A DNA stretch of 64,000 bases from Mesorhizobium_K sp040049215 (GCF_040049215.1 NZ_JBDZDN010000003.1:186001-250000); one strand, 5' to 3'. Counted from the stretch's first letter, positions 38,767 through 48,453 are shown. Notes: generated from the sequence alone by a model not told the origin. Numbers and translations: made by a program.

Positions 38767-39189
38767 TCAGCCGACAATCTCGGTGTCGGAGAACCAGTAC
38801 TTGATCTCCTGCGCGGCGGTTTCGGGTGCGTCTGAGCCGTGCACGGAGTTCTCGCCGATCGAGACGGCGTGGACCTTGCGGATGGTGCCCTCGGCGGCGT
38901 TGGCCGGATTGGTCGCGCCCATCACTTCGCGGTTCTTCGCGATCGCGTTCTCGCCTTCGAGAACCTGGACGACGGTCGGGCCGGACGTCATGGTGTCAAC
39001 CAGTTCGCCAAAGAACGGGCGTTCCTTGTGCACGGCGTAGAAGCCTTCGGCCTCGCGGCGGCTCATCCACACCCGCTTGGACGCGACGACGCGCAGGCCG
39101 GCATCCTCCAGCATCTTGGTGATCGCGCCGGTCAGGTTGCGCCGGGTCGCGTCCGGCTTGATCATCGAGAAGGTGCGTTCGATCGCCAT
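38767..39189 (-). CDS. ndk: Nucleoside diphosphate kinase
   Basis: This 140-residue protein begins [19 protein letters not shown], with the phosphate-binding Lys, and has the active-site His in [11 protein letters not shown]. It equilibrates NTP pools with ATP. The ATG at 39189 follows AGGAACC. A terminator stands just downstream. Confidence 0.97.
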   Translation of the reverse strand: MAIERTFSMIKPDATRRNLTGAITKMLEDAGLRVVASKRVWMSRREAEGFYAVHKERPFFGELVDTMTSGPTVVQVLEGENAIAKNREVMGATNPANAAEGTIRKVHAVSIGENSVHGSDAPETAAQEIKYWFSDTEIVG

Positions 39190-39269
39190 GTCTGGTTCCT
39201 GTATCGCTTGTAAGGTGGCGGGCTCTATACAGGCCGCCGCCAGCCTTGCCAAGCGCCGGAAGGCCTTCG

Positions 39270-39959
39270 TCAGGCGGCCGCGACGCTTCGCCCGAGCCCG
39301 TCGTGCAGATCGAGCAGTTGCTCGAACCAGGCCGCAACAGGATCGCCTTCCGCCAAAGCCGGGAAGGGCGACATCACCCGCACCCACTGGAACGCCCCGA
39401 ACACGATGTAGTCCGGATAGAGCGGCGTCGCGCCGCCGATGAAGGGCTGATAGGTAAGCATGCTGCGCAGCGGTTCCAGCGACGCTCGGAATGCCGCCAG
39501 CCCGGCCTCGCGTTCGGCCGATACGTCCTCGATGCTCTTGCCGTAACGCTTTTCGCGGCTGTCGCGGAAATAGGCCTGGTCGGGCGGCGCGAGGCGGGCA
39601 TGGATGTCGGTCAGCGCCGCCGCGCCGAGATAGGGGTGGATCGTGAGCTGCGACCAGCGTTCGATGAAACGCGCCATGGCCTCGCCGCCCTTGCCACCGA
39701 ACAGGGTGGGGCGATCGGGATAGGCCTCGTCGAGGTAGAGCGCGATGGTGAAAGAATCCGCCACGACCGTATCGCCGTCGCGGATCACCGGCACCGTCTT
39801 CGAGACGCCGCCCTCGACCGCCGGGACCGAGGTGAACGGCGTCGGCACGCGCCGGTAGTCCAGCCCCTTGTGAGCGAGGCACATGGTAGTCTTCCAGCAA
39901 TGCGGGCTGAACGGCCGGGAGGCGTCTTCTCCAACGAGATCATAGAGCAGGATTGTCAT
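39270..39959 (-). CDS. GST family protein, LigE-like
   Basis: The 229-residue GST has an N-terminal domain [25 protein letters not shown] and [17 protein letters not shown] with the glutathione-binding Ser, and a helical C-terminal domain. The SPHCWK variant resembles the beta-etherase (LigE) group of GSTs, but the substrate cannot be set from sequence. Confidence 0.85.
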   Translation of the reverse strand: MTILLYDLVGEDASRPFSPHCWKTTMCLAHKGLDYRRVPTPFTSVPAVEGGVSKTVPVIRDGDTVVADSFTIALYLDEAYPDRPTLFGGKGGEAMARFIERWSQLTIHPYLGAAALTDIHARLAPPDQAYFRDSREKRYGKSIEDVSAEREAGLAAFRASLEPLRSMLTYQPFIGGATPLYPDYIVFGAFQWVRVMSPFPALAEGDPVAAWFEQLLDLHDGLGRSVAAA

Positions 39960-40029
39960 TGGCGCTGCTTTCCGTTGCGTCTATTCAAGGGACGCTATAT
40001 TGCCGCCGCCGTCCGCGAAGGGAACCCCC

Positions 40030-40542
40030 GTGAAACAGCATTTCATCATGTTCGCCGCCTATAACGCCTGGGCCAACCAGCGAATTTACGAGGCAGTGTC
40101 CGGGCTGACCAAGGCGGAGTTCACCCGCGACGCCGGCGCCTTCTTCAAGTCGATGCGCGGCACTCTCAACCACCTCCTGGTGACCGACCGCATCTGGCTG
40201 AAGCGTTTCACCGGCGAGGGGGATGCGCCCGCGGCGCTTGATACCATTCTCTACATCGACTTCGCGAAGCTGCGCGTGGCGCGCGTCGCCGAGGACAAGC
40301 GACTGCTGGACTGGGTTGGCTCGCTCGGCGAAAAGGCATTCGCCGGACGGTTCACCTACATGACGGTCACCGACATGCGCACCGTGTCGCAGCGGCTGGC
40401 GCCGGCGCTTGCGCACCTTTTCAACCACCAGACTCACCACCGCGGACAGGCCCACACGATCCTGACCGTGCTTGGCAAGGAAGCCCCGTCGCTCGACCTG
40501 ATCTATTTCCAGCGGACGGAAGAGGGGCGGGCCTACGCCTGA
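40030..40542 (+). CDS. DinB-family metal-binding protein
   Basis: This 170-residue four-helix protein matches DinB: YNAWANQRIY, LNHLLVTDRIWL with a His ligand, and FNHQTHHRGQAH with two more metal ligands. It starts with GTG. The DinB group includes damage-induced proteins of unclear activity and thiol transferases. Confidence 0.88.
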   Translation: MKQHFIMFAAYNAWANQRIYEAVSGLTKAEFTRDAGAFFKSMRGTLNHLLVTDRIWLKRFTGEGDAPAALDTILYIDFAKLRVARVAEDKRLLDWVGSLGEKAFAGRFTYMTVTDMRTVSQRLAPALAHLFNHQTHHRGQAHTILTVLGKEAPSLDLIYFQRTEEGRAYA

Positions 40543-40831
40543 GGCGATCGTCGCCATCCGGCTGCCTATCAACAGCCTCGTTTGAAATGCAGGGTTGCAC
40601 AACCGTGTGACGGCAGAATGGTTAATGCCGCGATGTTCGCTGCCAATGGATTGAAAATACTGCTAAAATTCATAATTTGATGGCAATTTGTTATTAGTTT
40701 CAGAAAATGAAAATATAAGTGCAGGTTGCATGAGAATAGTTTGGAAGGTTGTGTCGATCGAAACTATCCCCGTTGAGACGCAGACGGTCGCGGTGGCCGG
40801 GAAAGCGTAAAGGCAACATTAGGAGAGTGTC
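40543..40831. promoter_or_regulatory. AT-rich leader of the Gly-rich secreted protein
   Basis: This 289-bp gap is much more AT-rich than the flanks. It holds at least one plausible promoter (TTGAAA, 16 nt, TAATTT, around 40650-40680) and a long 5' region before an AGGAG site at 40822-40826. It contains no gene. Confidence 0.4.
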
Positions 40832-41431
40832 ATGATCAACCTTCTAACAAGAACCTCTGCGGCGCTGGCTGCCACTGCGCTGTCGGCCGCGTTGCTTTGC
40901 ACGCCGGCCTTGGCGCTTGACGTCGGAGCCAGCGTCGGCGGGGTGAGCGCCGGCGCATCGATAGGCGGCGGGTCCGGCGGCGGCCTTGGCGTCGGCGCGG
41001 GCGCTTCCATTGGCGGTTCGAGCGGTGTCAACGCAGGCGCGGGTGCGTCGGTCGGAGGTTCGAGCGGCGTCAGCGCGGGTCTGGGCGCCTCGGTCGGCGG
41101 CACGAGCGGCATCAACGCGGGCGCTGGCGCCTCGATCGGCGGCACGGGCGGGATCACCGCGGGGGTAGGCGCGAATGTCGGCACCGGCGTCAACGTTGGC
41201 GTCGGCGTGGGCATAGGTACTCCGGGCACCCCGGGCACCCCGGGCACGCCAGGCACGCCGGGCACCCCCGGAACGCCCGGCAATCCGGGTCTGAGCGGCG
41301 TCGTCGCCAGCTTGTCGGCGGCCGAATTGGCGGCCTACAAAAAGACCTGCAAGCAGGTGCTCGGCAACAGGGGCAGCTTCGACGCCAATCTGGTCGCGCT
41401 GTGCAAGATGGTGCAGGTGGCCAGCCGCTAA
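40832..41431 (+). CDS. Secreted Gly-rich protein with collagen-like (GTP)n tract
   Basis: The 199-residue protein has a signal peptide (about 1-29, ending ALALD) and then imperfect 14-residue repeats of the type GAGASIGGSSGVNA. A tract of about seven GTP triplets (from 41216; Gly-X-Pro as in collagen) follows. A small C-terminal domain (about 150-199, LSAAELAAYKKTCKQVL...CKMV) has two Cys. I do not know the family by name. The domain after the repeats is conserved in rhizobia as far as I recall. It is likely cell-surface or extracellular. Confidence 0.75.
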   Translation: MINLLTRTSAALAATALSAALLCTPALALDVGASVGGVSAGASIGGGSGGGLGVGAGASIGGSSGVNAGAGASVGGSSGVSAGLGASVGGTSGINAGAGASIGGTGGITAGVGANVGTGVNVGVGVGIGTPGTPGTPGTPGTPGTPGTPGNPGLSGVVASLSAAELAAYKKTCKQVLGNRGSFDANLVALCKMVQVASR

Positions 41432-41448
41432 GCGGCATCGATCTCGAG

Positions 41449-41480
41449 AAACGGCCCGCCTCGCGCGGGCCGTTTTCGTT
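41449..41480 (+). terminator. Rho-independent terminator of the Gly-rich gene
   Basis: An 11-bp perfect stem (41449-41459 with 41465-41475) with a CTCGC loop is followed by a T run. Confidence 0.85.
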
Positions 41481-41538
41481 TGGGCTGCATCGCCGGCGGG
41501 CCTTGCGGTTGAAGCCGGGCCAGTGCAAAAGCCCGGCC

Positions 41539-43416
41539 ATGCTGATCATCAACGACCTTTCGCTCCGGATCGCCGGACGCCTCCTTCTCGACCATGCCTC
41601 GCTGACCTTGCCCTCGGGCACGAAGGCGGGCCTCGTCGGCCGCAACGGCACCGGCAAGACGACCCTGTTCAAGGCGATCACCGGCGACCTGTCCTCCGAG
41701 ACCGGCTCGGTCAGCCTGCCGAAAAACACGCGTATCGGCCAGGTGGCGCAGGAAGCGCCGGGCACCGAGGAGCCGCTGATCGACATCGTGCTCAAGGCCG
41801 ATGTCGAGCGTGCGACGCTGTTGGACGAGGAGCAGACGGCGACCGATCCGCATCGTATCGCCGAGATCCATATGCGGCTTGCCGACATCGACGCCCATTC
41901 GGCGGAATCGCGCGCGGCGACCATCCTTGCCGGCCTCGGCTTCGACGACGAAGCGCAGCGGCGGCCTGCCTCGTCCTTCTCGGGCGGATGGCGCATGCGC
42001 GTGGCGCTCGCCGCAGTGCTGTTTTCGCAGCCCGACCTGCTGCTGCTCGACGAGCCGACCAACTATCTCGACCTCGAAGGCACGCTGTGGCTGGAGAACT
42101 ACGTCGCGAAATATCCGCACACGGTGCTCTTGATTTCGCACGACCGCGACCTCTTGAACCGCGCGGTCAATTCGATCGTGCATCTCGACAAGCAGAAACT
42201 GACCTTCTGGCGCGGCGGCTACGACCAGTTCGAGCGCCAGCTTTCCGAGCAGCGCGAGCTGCAGGAGAAGGGGCGCGTCAAGCAGGAAGCCGCCCGCAAG
42301 CATCTGCAGTCCTTCGTCGACCGCTTCCGCGCCAAGGCTTCCAAGGCGCGCCAGGCGCAGTCGCGCATCAAGGCTCTGGAGAAGATGAAGCCGATCGCGG
42401 CCCTGGTCGACGATACGGTGAGGCCGTTCAGCTTCCCCGAGCCGGTCAAGACGGCGGCGTCGCCGATCGTCGCTCTCTCCGGCATCGATGTCGGCTATGC
42501 GCCGGGCAAGCCTATCCTCAGGAAGATGACGCTCAGGATCGACGCCGACGACCGTATCGCGCTGCTCGGCGCCAACGGCAACGGCAAGTCGACCTTCGCC
42601 AAGCTGCTGGCCGGCAGGCTGAAGCCCGAAAACGGCACGATGACGGTCGCCCCGGGGCTGAAGGTCGCGATCTTCGCGCAGCATCAGCTCGACGATTTGA
42701 GGCCCGAGGAAAACGCCTACGAGCATGTGCGTCGGATGATGCCGGAAGCGCCGGAATCGAAGGTGCGCGCCCGGGTCGCCAATTTCGGCCTGACAACCGA
42801 GAAGATGAACACGCCGGCCAAGGACCTGTCCGGCGGCGAGAAGGCGCGGCTCTTGATGGGGCTGGCGGCGTTCGAAGGGCCGAACCTCTTCATCCTCGAC
42901 GAGCCGACCAACCACCTCGACATCGATTCCCGCGAGTCGCTGATCCATGCGCTGAACGATTTTCCGGGCGCCGTGATCCTGGTTTCGCACGACCGCCATC
43001 TGCTCGAAGCGACGGCCGACCGGCTGTGGCTGGTCAAGGACGGGCAGGTCAACCCGTATGACGGCGACCTCGAGGACTACAAGACGCTGGTGACCGGCGT
43101 CTCGGGCGACCGCCGCGAAAGGCGCGAGGCCGAGAAGGCGTCCAAGGCCGACCGCCGCCGCGAGGCCGCCGCCCGCCGCGCCGCAGCCGAGCCGCTTTCC
43201 AAGGAAATCCGCGCCACCGAGGCGCTCATGGACCGGCTGCGCAAGCGCATCGACGCGATCGAGGACCAGCTCGCCGACCCCAGACTCTACGAGAAGGACC
43301 CGACTGCCGCCACGCAGCTTGCCAAGGAGCGCTCGGAGCTTTCCGCGCAGCTCGCCCGCAACGAGGAGAAGTGGCTGGAGATGTCAGCCGAATACGAGAA
43401 GGCGACGGCGGATTAG
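41539..43416 (+). CDS. ABC-F family ATPase (Uup/YheS-like)
   Basis: The 625-residue soluble protein has two ABC domains: Walker A GRNGTGKTT and GANGNGKST, signatures FSGGWRMRV and LSGGEKARL, and Walker B LLLLDEPTNYLD and LFILDEPTNHLD. An inter-domain linker rich in Lys/Arg/Gln (ABC_tran_Xtn) and a C-terminal coiled coil (about 540-625) complete it. It has no membrane spans, so it is a ribosome-acting ABC-F factor, not a transporter. Confidence 0.92.
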   Translation: MLIINDLSLRIAGRLLLDHASLTLPSGTKAGLVGRNGTGKTTLFKAITGDLSSETGSVSLPKNTRIGQVAQEAPGTEEPLIDIVLKADVERATLLDEEQTATDPHRIAEIHMRLADIDAHSAESRAATILAGLGFDDEAQRRPASSFSGGWRMRVALAAVLFSQPDLLLLDEPTNYLDLEGTLWLENYVAKYPHTVLLISHDRDLLNRAVNSIVHLDKQKLTFWRGGYDQFERQLSEQRELQEKGRVKQEAARKHLQSFVDRFRAKASKARQAQSRIKALEKMKPIAALVDDTVRPFSFPEPVKTAASPIVALSGIDVGYAPGKPILRKMTLRIDADDRIALLGANGNGKSTFAKLLAGRLKPENGTMTVAPGLKVAIFAQHQLDDLRPEENAYEHVRRMMPEAPESKVRARVANFGLTTEKMNTPAKDLSGGEKARLLMGLAAFEGPNLFILDEPTNHLDIDSRESLIHALNDFPGAVILVSHDRHLLEATADRLWLVKDGQVNPYDGDLEDYKTLVTGVSGDRRERREAEKASKADRRREAAARRAAAEPLSKEIRATEALMDRLRKRIDAIEDQLADPRLYEKDPTAATQLAKERSELSAQLARNEEKWLEMSAEYEKATAD

Positions 43417-43448
43417 GTAGCGCCGCGCTTAGGCCGCCCGCCGGCTGG

Positions 43449-44243
43449 CTACGTCCGCTTGCGCCCGAACCAGCCGGCGATGCGGTCGTACGTCCTTTCC
43501 ATCGTATTGGCGCTGTCCTCGATGTCGCGGATGTCGCGCAGCGGGTCGAATGCGCCCTCCAGGATGTCGCCTGCGGCGGCCCGCGCGGCGTCGGGGTGGT
43601 TCGAGCCGCGACTCAGGATCTTGTGCGCCTGGCGGCCACGCTTCCACACTTCGCGCACCCATTTGTACTCGCCGCCGAGCAGGATGAAGAGGCCGACGAC
43701 GCGGCCGAAGATGAAGAAGAGCACGATGCCGAGCACCTGCATGACGAGCGCGGCGAGGCTGCCGAGCGCGAACGTGCCCACTGCGAGCAGGGCGATGGAC
43801 ACCAGATGCAACCGCGCCTGGGAGCGCTGGTAGATGGAAAATGCGCCGGCGAAGCCGGCCACATAGGCCAGCAGGTAGACGAGATAGGCGGTGTCGTTGA
43901 GCGGGGCATCGAAGAATATGTACTCGAAGGTCTGCCAGGTCCCTGCGAGCCAGTTGCGCGGATCGATCAGATGCGCCGCGCTGCAGACCGCGCCGAGATA
44001 CTCCGTCGGCTGGCTGCACGAGACGAAATGATAGTACTGGCCGGCGAGGTTGATGACGTTGATGGTCCAGAGATCGTTGATGATCGCGTCGGAGACATCG
44101 CGTAACCATGGAAGGGAAACGGTCGCCTCCACGATGCGTCCGAGCACGAAGAGCGCGACGGCGATGGAGACGAATATCCACTTGCGCCGGCCGGTGCGAC
44201 CGATGCCTGACCAGTCCTGGAAGCGCTCGATATATCCACCCAT
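43449..44243 (-). CDS. Membrane protein of unknown function
   Basis: The 264-residue protein has about five membrane spans (near 21-40, 60-75, 118-140, 146-165 and 170-190). A soluble C-terminal tail (GGEYKWVREVWKRGRQ...MERTYDRIAGWFGRK) is rich in charged residues. No transporter signature is visible. The start at 44243 lacks a strong ribosome site. Confidence 0.6.
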   Translation of the reverse strand: MGGYIERFQDWSGIGRTGRRKWIFVSIAVALFVLGRIVEATVSLPWLRDVSDAIINDLWTINVINLAGQYYHFVSCSQPTEYLGAVCSAAHLIDPRNWLAGTWQTFEYIFFDAPLNDTAYLVYLLAYVAGFAGAFSIYQRSQARLHLVSIALLAVGTFALGSLAALVMQVLGIVLFFIFGRVVGLFILLGGEYKWVREVWKRGRQAHKILSRGSNHPDAARAAAGDILEGAFDPLRDIRDIEDSANTMERTYDRIAGWFGRKRT

Positions 44244-44278
44244 GGCTGGCCCCCGACCGTCCGTGAACCCGCGAAATC

Positions 44279-45022
44279 CTATGCCCGGACCGCGCCTGGG
44301 TCTACTGGCGGCGCGACGCCGCTTTCTCCCCTTGTGTGGGATGCCGGGCGAACGGCCACATTGCGGCGCTCATCCCCCGCCCGAGGCCGCCTTGAACACC
44401 GCCTCTGTGCCGCGTACGCCCGCTTGAAGGCCGGCCGCGCTTCGCCACGGGCGACATAGTCCCAGAGCGCGGGAAATTCGGCGAGCAGCGCCGATCCGCC
44501 CAGCCTGCGCAGCACCATCACCATCATGAGGTCGCCGGCGCTGAACGCACCGTCGAGCCAGTCGGCATCGCCAAGCCGAGTGGACAGTTCGCCAAGCCGC
44601 CTGCGCACACGCTCCTCGAGCATTGGCAGGTGCTCCCCGTACCAGTCCTTGTCGCGCTCCGTGTATGTGGCGTTTTCGCGCTCGACGATCGGCGGCTCCA
44701 CAGTGCTCACCGCGGCGAACATCCACATGACCGCCCGCATCCGCGCCTTCGCATCCTGCGGCAGCAGGCCGGCATGGCGCTCCGCGATGTGGAACACGAT
44801 CGCGCCGGACTCGAACAGCGCGAGGTCGCCTTCCTCGTAGGTCGGGATCTGCCCGAACGGCTGCAGCGCGCGATGGGCGGGTCCCTTCATCTCGCCGAAC
44901 GAAACGAGACGCACATCGTAGGGCTGGCCCACCTCCTCGAGCGCCCAGCGCACGCGCATGTCGCGCGCCTGGCCCCTGCCGCGATCGGGCGAATTCGCAA
45001 AGGCAGTGATGGTGGGGGTCAT
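44279..45022 (-). CDS. Glutathione S-transferase, frameshifted at its C-terminus
   Basis: This GST has an N-terminal thioredoxin-like domain (DMRVRWALEEVGQPYDVRLV, LQPFGQIPTYEEGDLALFESGAI) and a helical C-terminal domain up to FKRAYAAQ. After that the frame reads a 40-residue arginine-rich tail that is not GST-like. The other frame reads AVFKAASGGG and stops at 44370, where the family normally ends. A single base missing near 44403-44405 explains this. The catalytic part is intact, so the protein may still function. The ATG at 45022 follows GGAG. Confidence 0.8.
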   Translation of the reverse strand: MTPTITAFANSPDRGRGQARDMRVRWALEEVGQPYDVRLVSFGEMKGPAHRALQPFGQIPTYEEGDLALFESGAIVFHIAERHAGLLPQDAKARMRAVMWMFAAVSTVEPPIVERENATYTERDKDWYGEHLPMLEERVRRRLGELSTRLGDADWLDGAFSAGDLMMVMVLRRLGGSALLAEFPALWDYVARGEARPAFKRAYAAQRRCSRRPRAGDERRNVAVRPASHTRGESGVAPPVDPGAVRA

Positions 45023-45326
45023 TGGCGGGCTCCGGTGATTGCATGACGCTGTCGGTTGCGTGACGTGTTCGATTGCGAGGACATTGTCGGGTTTCATCCA
45101 GAGGACGAACGAGCGGCGCGGGTTCCGACCAATTCGTGGGGCATTTTTGCGCGTGAAGGGCAGTGGCCGCCGACCTCTGCCGCGCCGATTGCTTCTCGGG
45201 CTCACTCGTTGGCGCCGCCGCATAATGGCGGGCAGGCTCGCTGCTGTCTTGTGATTGTGCAGTGCAGCAACGATATTGCTGCACGTACGTTGCACATTGC
45301 CGTCCAATTCCGGGCGTCAGGACAGG
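45023..45326. promoter_or_regulatory. Control region of the PHB depolymerase-like gene
   Basis: This 304-bp gap has no gene. Just before the esterase start it carries a cluster of TGCA-rich sequences. One is a perfect 8-bp inverted repeat TGCAGCAA-CGATA-TTGCTGCA (45263-45283); another is the nearby GCACGTACGTTGCAC. PhaR regulators of polyhydroxyalkanoate metabolism bind CTGC-N3/4-GCAG-type, TGCA-rich sites, so this is a candidate PhaR target. Confidence 0.5.
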
Positions 45327-46478
45327 ATGCCTGCTTTGCGAACAATCTCTGACACGATCGCGCGCCTCGCCGCGTTCCACCGGCAAGGTGCCTCGCAGCC
45401 GGCCGATGCCTCCGACATTCTGCCAAGGCTGACCGGTTTCGGGTCCAACCCGGGGGCGCTGGAGGCCAGATACTATCTGCCGGAGGGTCTCTCCAGCGAG
45501 GCGCCGCTGGTCGTGGTGATGCACGGCTGCACGCAGACCGCGGCAGGCTATGCACGGCAATCCGGATGGTTGCAGCTCGCCGACGAGATGGGTTTTGCCC
45601 TTCTGCTCCCCGAACAGCAACGCGCGAACAACGCAAACCTCTGCTTCAACTGGTTCCTGCCGCACGATGCGAGGCGAGGCGCGGGCGAGTCGCTTTCGGT
45701 CCGCGAGATGATCACGGCGATGGTCGCAACGCATGGCCTGAATCGGCATCGTATTTTCATCACAGGGCTTTCGGCTGGCGGCGCCATGGCTGCAACCCTG
45801 ATGGCGGCCTATCCGGAGGTCTTTTCCGGGGGTGCGATCATAGCCGGACTTCCCTTTGGCAGCGCCGCGACTGTATCCGAGGCATTCGATCGGATGCGCG
45901 GTCATGGCGGACCCTCGCACCAGGAACTGCAGCAGGCGCTGCGCAACGCCTCAGAGCATCGGGGACCTTGGCCGAAAGTGGCAATCTGGCACGGCTCTGC
46001 CGATCGGACGGTCGTGCCCTCGAACGCGGAAGCTATTGCCGCCCAGTGGTGGGGTGTCCACCAACTGGAAGATGCGCCGACCCGTTCGGAGTCCAACGGA
46101 AGAATTTCGAGACGTGTCTGGAATGACGCCGGTGGAGAAGCCCTGCTGGAATTGAACATGATTGCCGGAATGGGTCATGGCACGCCGCTGGGCGACGGCA
46201 TCGGCCAGGCGGGTCCCTACATGCTCGATGTCGGAATCTCGTCCACGCTCGAGATTGCGCGCTTCTGGGGTATCGCCAACGATCGCGGCACGGCGCGTGC
46301 AGGCGCGGCTGAGACATCGCGCAAGGGAATGTCATCCCAATCCACGGGACCGGGAGCCGAAGAGGCCGCTGGAAAGATCTTGCGACAGCCCGCCGCTCCG
46401 CAAGCGCCGTCGCGGGATCCTCACGGCGTCCGGAAGATCATAGAGGATGCATTACGAGCCGCAGGTCTTATGCGCTGA
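45327..46478 (+). CDS. PHB depolymerase/feruloyl-esterase family hydrolase
   Basis: The 383-residue protein has the PhaZ-type esterase core: VVVMHGCTQTAAGYA (oxyanion), the lipase box GLSAGG (Ser near 150), ADRTVV with the acid and GMGHGTPLG with the His. It lacks an obvious signal peptide, so it may act inside the cell. The C-terminal 80 residues are Ala/Gly/Arg-rich. The ATG at 45327 follows GGACAGG. TGCA-rich repeats upstream suggest control by PhaR. Confidence 0.85.
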   Translation: MPALRTISDTIARLAAFHRQGASQPADASDILPRLTGFGSNPGALEARYYLPEGLSSEAPLVVVMHGCTQTAAGYARQSGWLQLADEMGFALLLPEQQRANNANLCFNWFLPHDARRGAGESLSVREMITAMVATHGLNRHRIFITGLSAGGAMAATLMAAYPEVFSGGAIIAGLPFGSAATVSEAFDRMRGHGGPSHQELQQALRNASEHRGPWPKVAIWHGSADRTVVPSNAEAIAAQWWGVHQLEDAPTRSESNGRISRRVWNDAGGEALLELNMIAGMGHGTPLGDGIGQAGPYMLDVGISSTLEIARFWGIANDRGTARAGAAETSRKGMSSQSTGPGAEEAAGKILRQPAAPQAPSRDPHGVRKIIEDALRAAGLMR

Positions 46479-46585
46479 AGGCAGGCGCCGGGCCTTTTTT
46501 GCAGGCTGCGGCGGTTGCCGCGGACGTCTTGCCGATGCGCCGAACCGCTGGCGCGGCATTTCTGAAATGATCGCTATATAAATCG

Positions 46586-46637
46586 TTGACAACCCGCTCC
46601 GGCGCTCATAGCTAATTCTGTATTGTTCAACACAGAA
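46586..46637 (+). promoter_or_regulatory. Promoter and operator-like dyad of the SDR gene
   Basis: TTGACA (46586-46591), a 17-nt spacer and TAGCTA (46609-46614) form a promoter. TTCTGT (46616-46621) and ACAGAA (46632-46637) form an inverted repeat right after the -10, a typical TetR-operator position. The TetR gene downstream (47456) is the likely but unproven binder. Confidence 0.55.
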
Positions 46638-46648
46638 AGACTGAGATC

Positions 46649-47389
46649 ATGAGCGAACTGATTGGAAAACGCGCCCTGGTGACGGGCGGGTCGCGCGGTA
46701 TCGGCGCTGCGATTGCATTGGCGCTTGCCGACAAGGGCGCGGATGTGGCGATCACCTACGAGCAGTCGGCCGATCGCGCCGCCGAGATCGTCAAGGCGAT
46801 CGAGGGCAAGGGCCGAAGGGCGCTCGCCATCCGGGCCGACAGCGCCGATCCGGCGGCGGTCAAGCGATCGGTCGAACAAGCTGTAGCCGGGCTCGGCGGT
46901 CTCGACATTCTCGTCAACAATGCCGGCATTGCCCGGTTCGGCCCGTTCGTGGACCTCAGCCTCGAGGACATCGATGCGCTGTTGAATGTCAATGTCCGCG
47001 CGGCCGTGCTGGCCACCCAGGCGGCCATCCCGCATCTCGGGCAGGGCGGCCGCGTTGTCACCATCGGCTCCAACGCCGCCGAGCGCGCTCCCTTCGCCGG
47101 CATTGCCGCCTATTCGATGACCAAGTCCGCGCTCACCGGCCTGACGCGCCATCTCGCCCGCGAACTTGGACCCCAGGGCATCACCGTCAACCTGGTCCAG
47201 CCGGGACCGACCGACACGGACATGAATCCGGCCGACGGCGAGCTTGCCGACACGGTGCGCCCGCTGACCTCGCTCGGCCGCTACGGCTCGCCGGCCGAGA
47301 TCGCGTCGACCGTGGCCTTCCTGGCGAGCCCCGCCGCCGGCTACATGACCGGATCCATGCTCACGGTGGACGGCGGCTGGAACGCCTGA
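46649..47389 (+). CDS. SDR-family oxidoreductase, FabG-like
   Basis: The 246-residue SDR has TGGSRGIGAA, VNNAGI, the catalytic YSMTKSAL with Tyr/Lys, and the end GYMTGSMLTVDGGW. It belongs to the FabG-like reductases often found beside a TetR regulator. The TetR gene lies downstream and convergent. Confidence 0.9.
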   Translation: MSELIGKRALVTGGSRGIGAAIALALADKGADVAITYEQSADRAAEIVKAIEGKGRRALAIRADSADPAAVKRSVEQAVAGLGGLDILVNNAGIARFGPFVDLSLEDIDALLNVNVRAAVLATQAAIPHLGQGGRVVTIGSNAAERAPFAGIAAYSMTKSALTGLTRHLARELGPQGITVNLVQPGPTDTDMNPADGELADTVRPLTSLGRYGSPAEIASTVAFLASPAAGYMTGSMLTVDGGWNA

Positions 47390-47455
47390 TCCCCGGGCGT
47401 AGCCGAGTACCGGCAGGGCGAAGGGATGGCGCTGCCGGTTGATGCCGGCACGCTG

Positions 47456-48109
47456 TCAGGCGGCTTCGCCCACCCAGGCGTCCCAACCAGTCATGGCCAC
47501 CTTGGCGGCGTCCTCCAACTCGGCGCGGCTCGCGCCGTCGCGCGCCAGCACCGACATGCCGCTCTGCACCGTCAGGACGAAACGGGCCAGCGCGCCGGCG
47601 TCGACCGACGCCGGCAGCTCGCCGTCCGCGACGGCCTCCTTCAGCCGCGCCTTCAGGCGTTCCAGCCCGACGGCGCGCGCCGAATGCACCAGCGCGCCGA
47701 GCTGCTCATGCCCTTCGCTGCCGACCGACGACAGCGCCACCATGCAGCCGCTGGGAACGTCGGCGCGACATCCGCTCATTGCCGCCGCTGAATCCATGAG
47801 CAGCGACTGCACCGCCTCGCGCGCCGTGGCGGCCGCGTAAAAATTGCCCCAGAAGAGCGTCTCGTAGTTGTCGCGATAGTATCGCAGCGCCTCGGCGTAG
47901 AGCGCCTCCTTCGACCCGAACGCCGCGTAGAGGCTGGGCGACCCGATCCCCATCGCCTGCGTCAGATCGGAAATCGACGTCGCCTCGTAGCCCTTGGACC
48001 AGAACAAGCGGGTCGCCCGCGCGAGCGCGGTCTCGCGATCGAACTCGCGTGGCCGGCCGCGGCTGCGTGCGGCCTCTTCAACTTGCGCCTTCTTTTGTTG
48101 GTCCTGCAT
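47456..48109 (-). CDS. TetR-family transcriptional regulator
   Basis: The 217-residue protein has the TetR N-terminal [23 protein letters not shown], then [32 protein letters not shown] helical ligand domain follows with Cys residues ([12 protein letters not shown]). The start at 48109 is preferred to 48157 on length grounds; the ribosome site is weak. It probably controls the SDR gene that converges on it. Confidence 0.88.
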   Translation of the reverse strand: MQDQQKKAQVEEAARSRGRPREFDRETALARATRLFWSKGYEATSISDLTQAMGIGSPSLYAAFGSKEALYAEALRYYRDNYETLFWGNFYAAATAREAVQSLLMDSAAAMSGCRADVPSGCMVALSSVGSEGHEQLGALVHSARAVGLERLKARLKEAVADGELPASVDAGALARFVLTVQSGMSVLARDGASRAELEDAAKVAMTGWDAWVGEAA

Positions 48110-48453
48110 CCGCTTGCCGCGATTTCTGGATCGAATGACATATAAAGCCGGCGCCACCTTTCCGCAACGCGGTCGCAGGACGCAGGGGGTGGCTCACGGA
48201 CATGCGACTTCGGACCCGGAGGCGCGCGACCCCTGACGGCGAACATGTCAATTCAGGTATTAGAAAAGTGGGCCGAACTGTAACATTTGATTCGCACAAA
48301 ACAGCTCGTCGCCTGATACAAAACGAGAAAACTGCTATTGATCAGCAGAAAAAGACACAGTTTTGCTTGTATTTGAACAAAAAGCTGCATCGCCATTTCA
48401 ATGCTTTGCCGTTAAAATTGGCATAGTCTCGTTCCAGGGCGGCAGAAAATATC
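48110..48453. promoter_or_regulatory. AT-rich upstream region of the autotransporter
   Basis: This 344-bp gap without a gene becomes AT-rich from about 48260 to the autotransporter start. It contains several -10-like AT hexamers and inverted repeats around CTGAT..ATCAG (near 48315 and 48340). The promoter cannot be fixed exactly. Confidence 0.4.

Noticed and set aside
41216..41290. Tandem 9-bp repeats as a possible CRISPR or satellite
   Set aside because: They are in-frame Gly-Thr-Pro codons in a secreted protein; no spacers.
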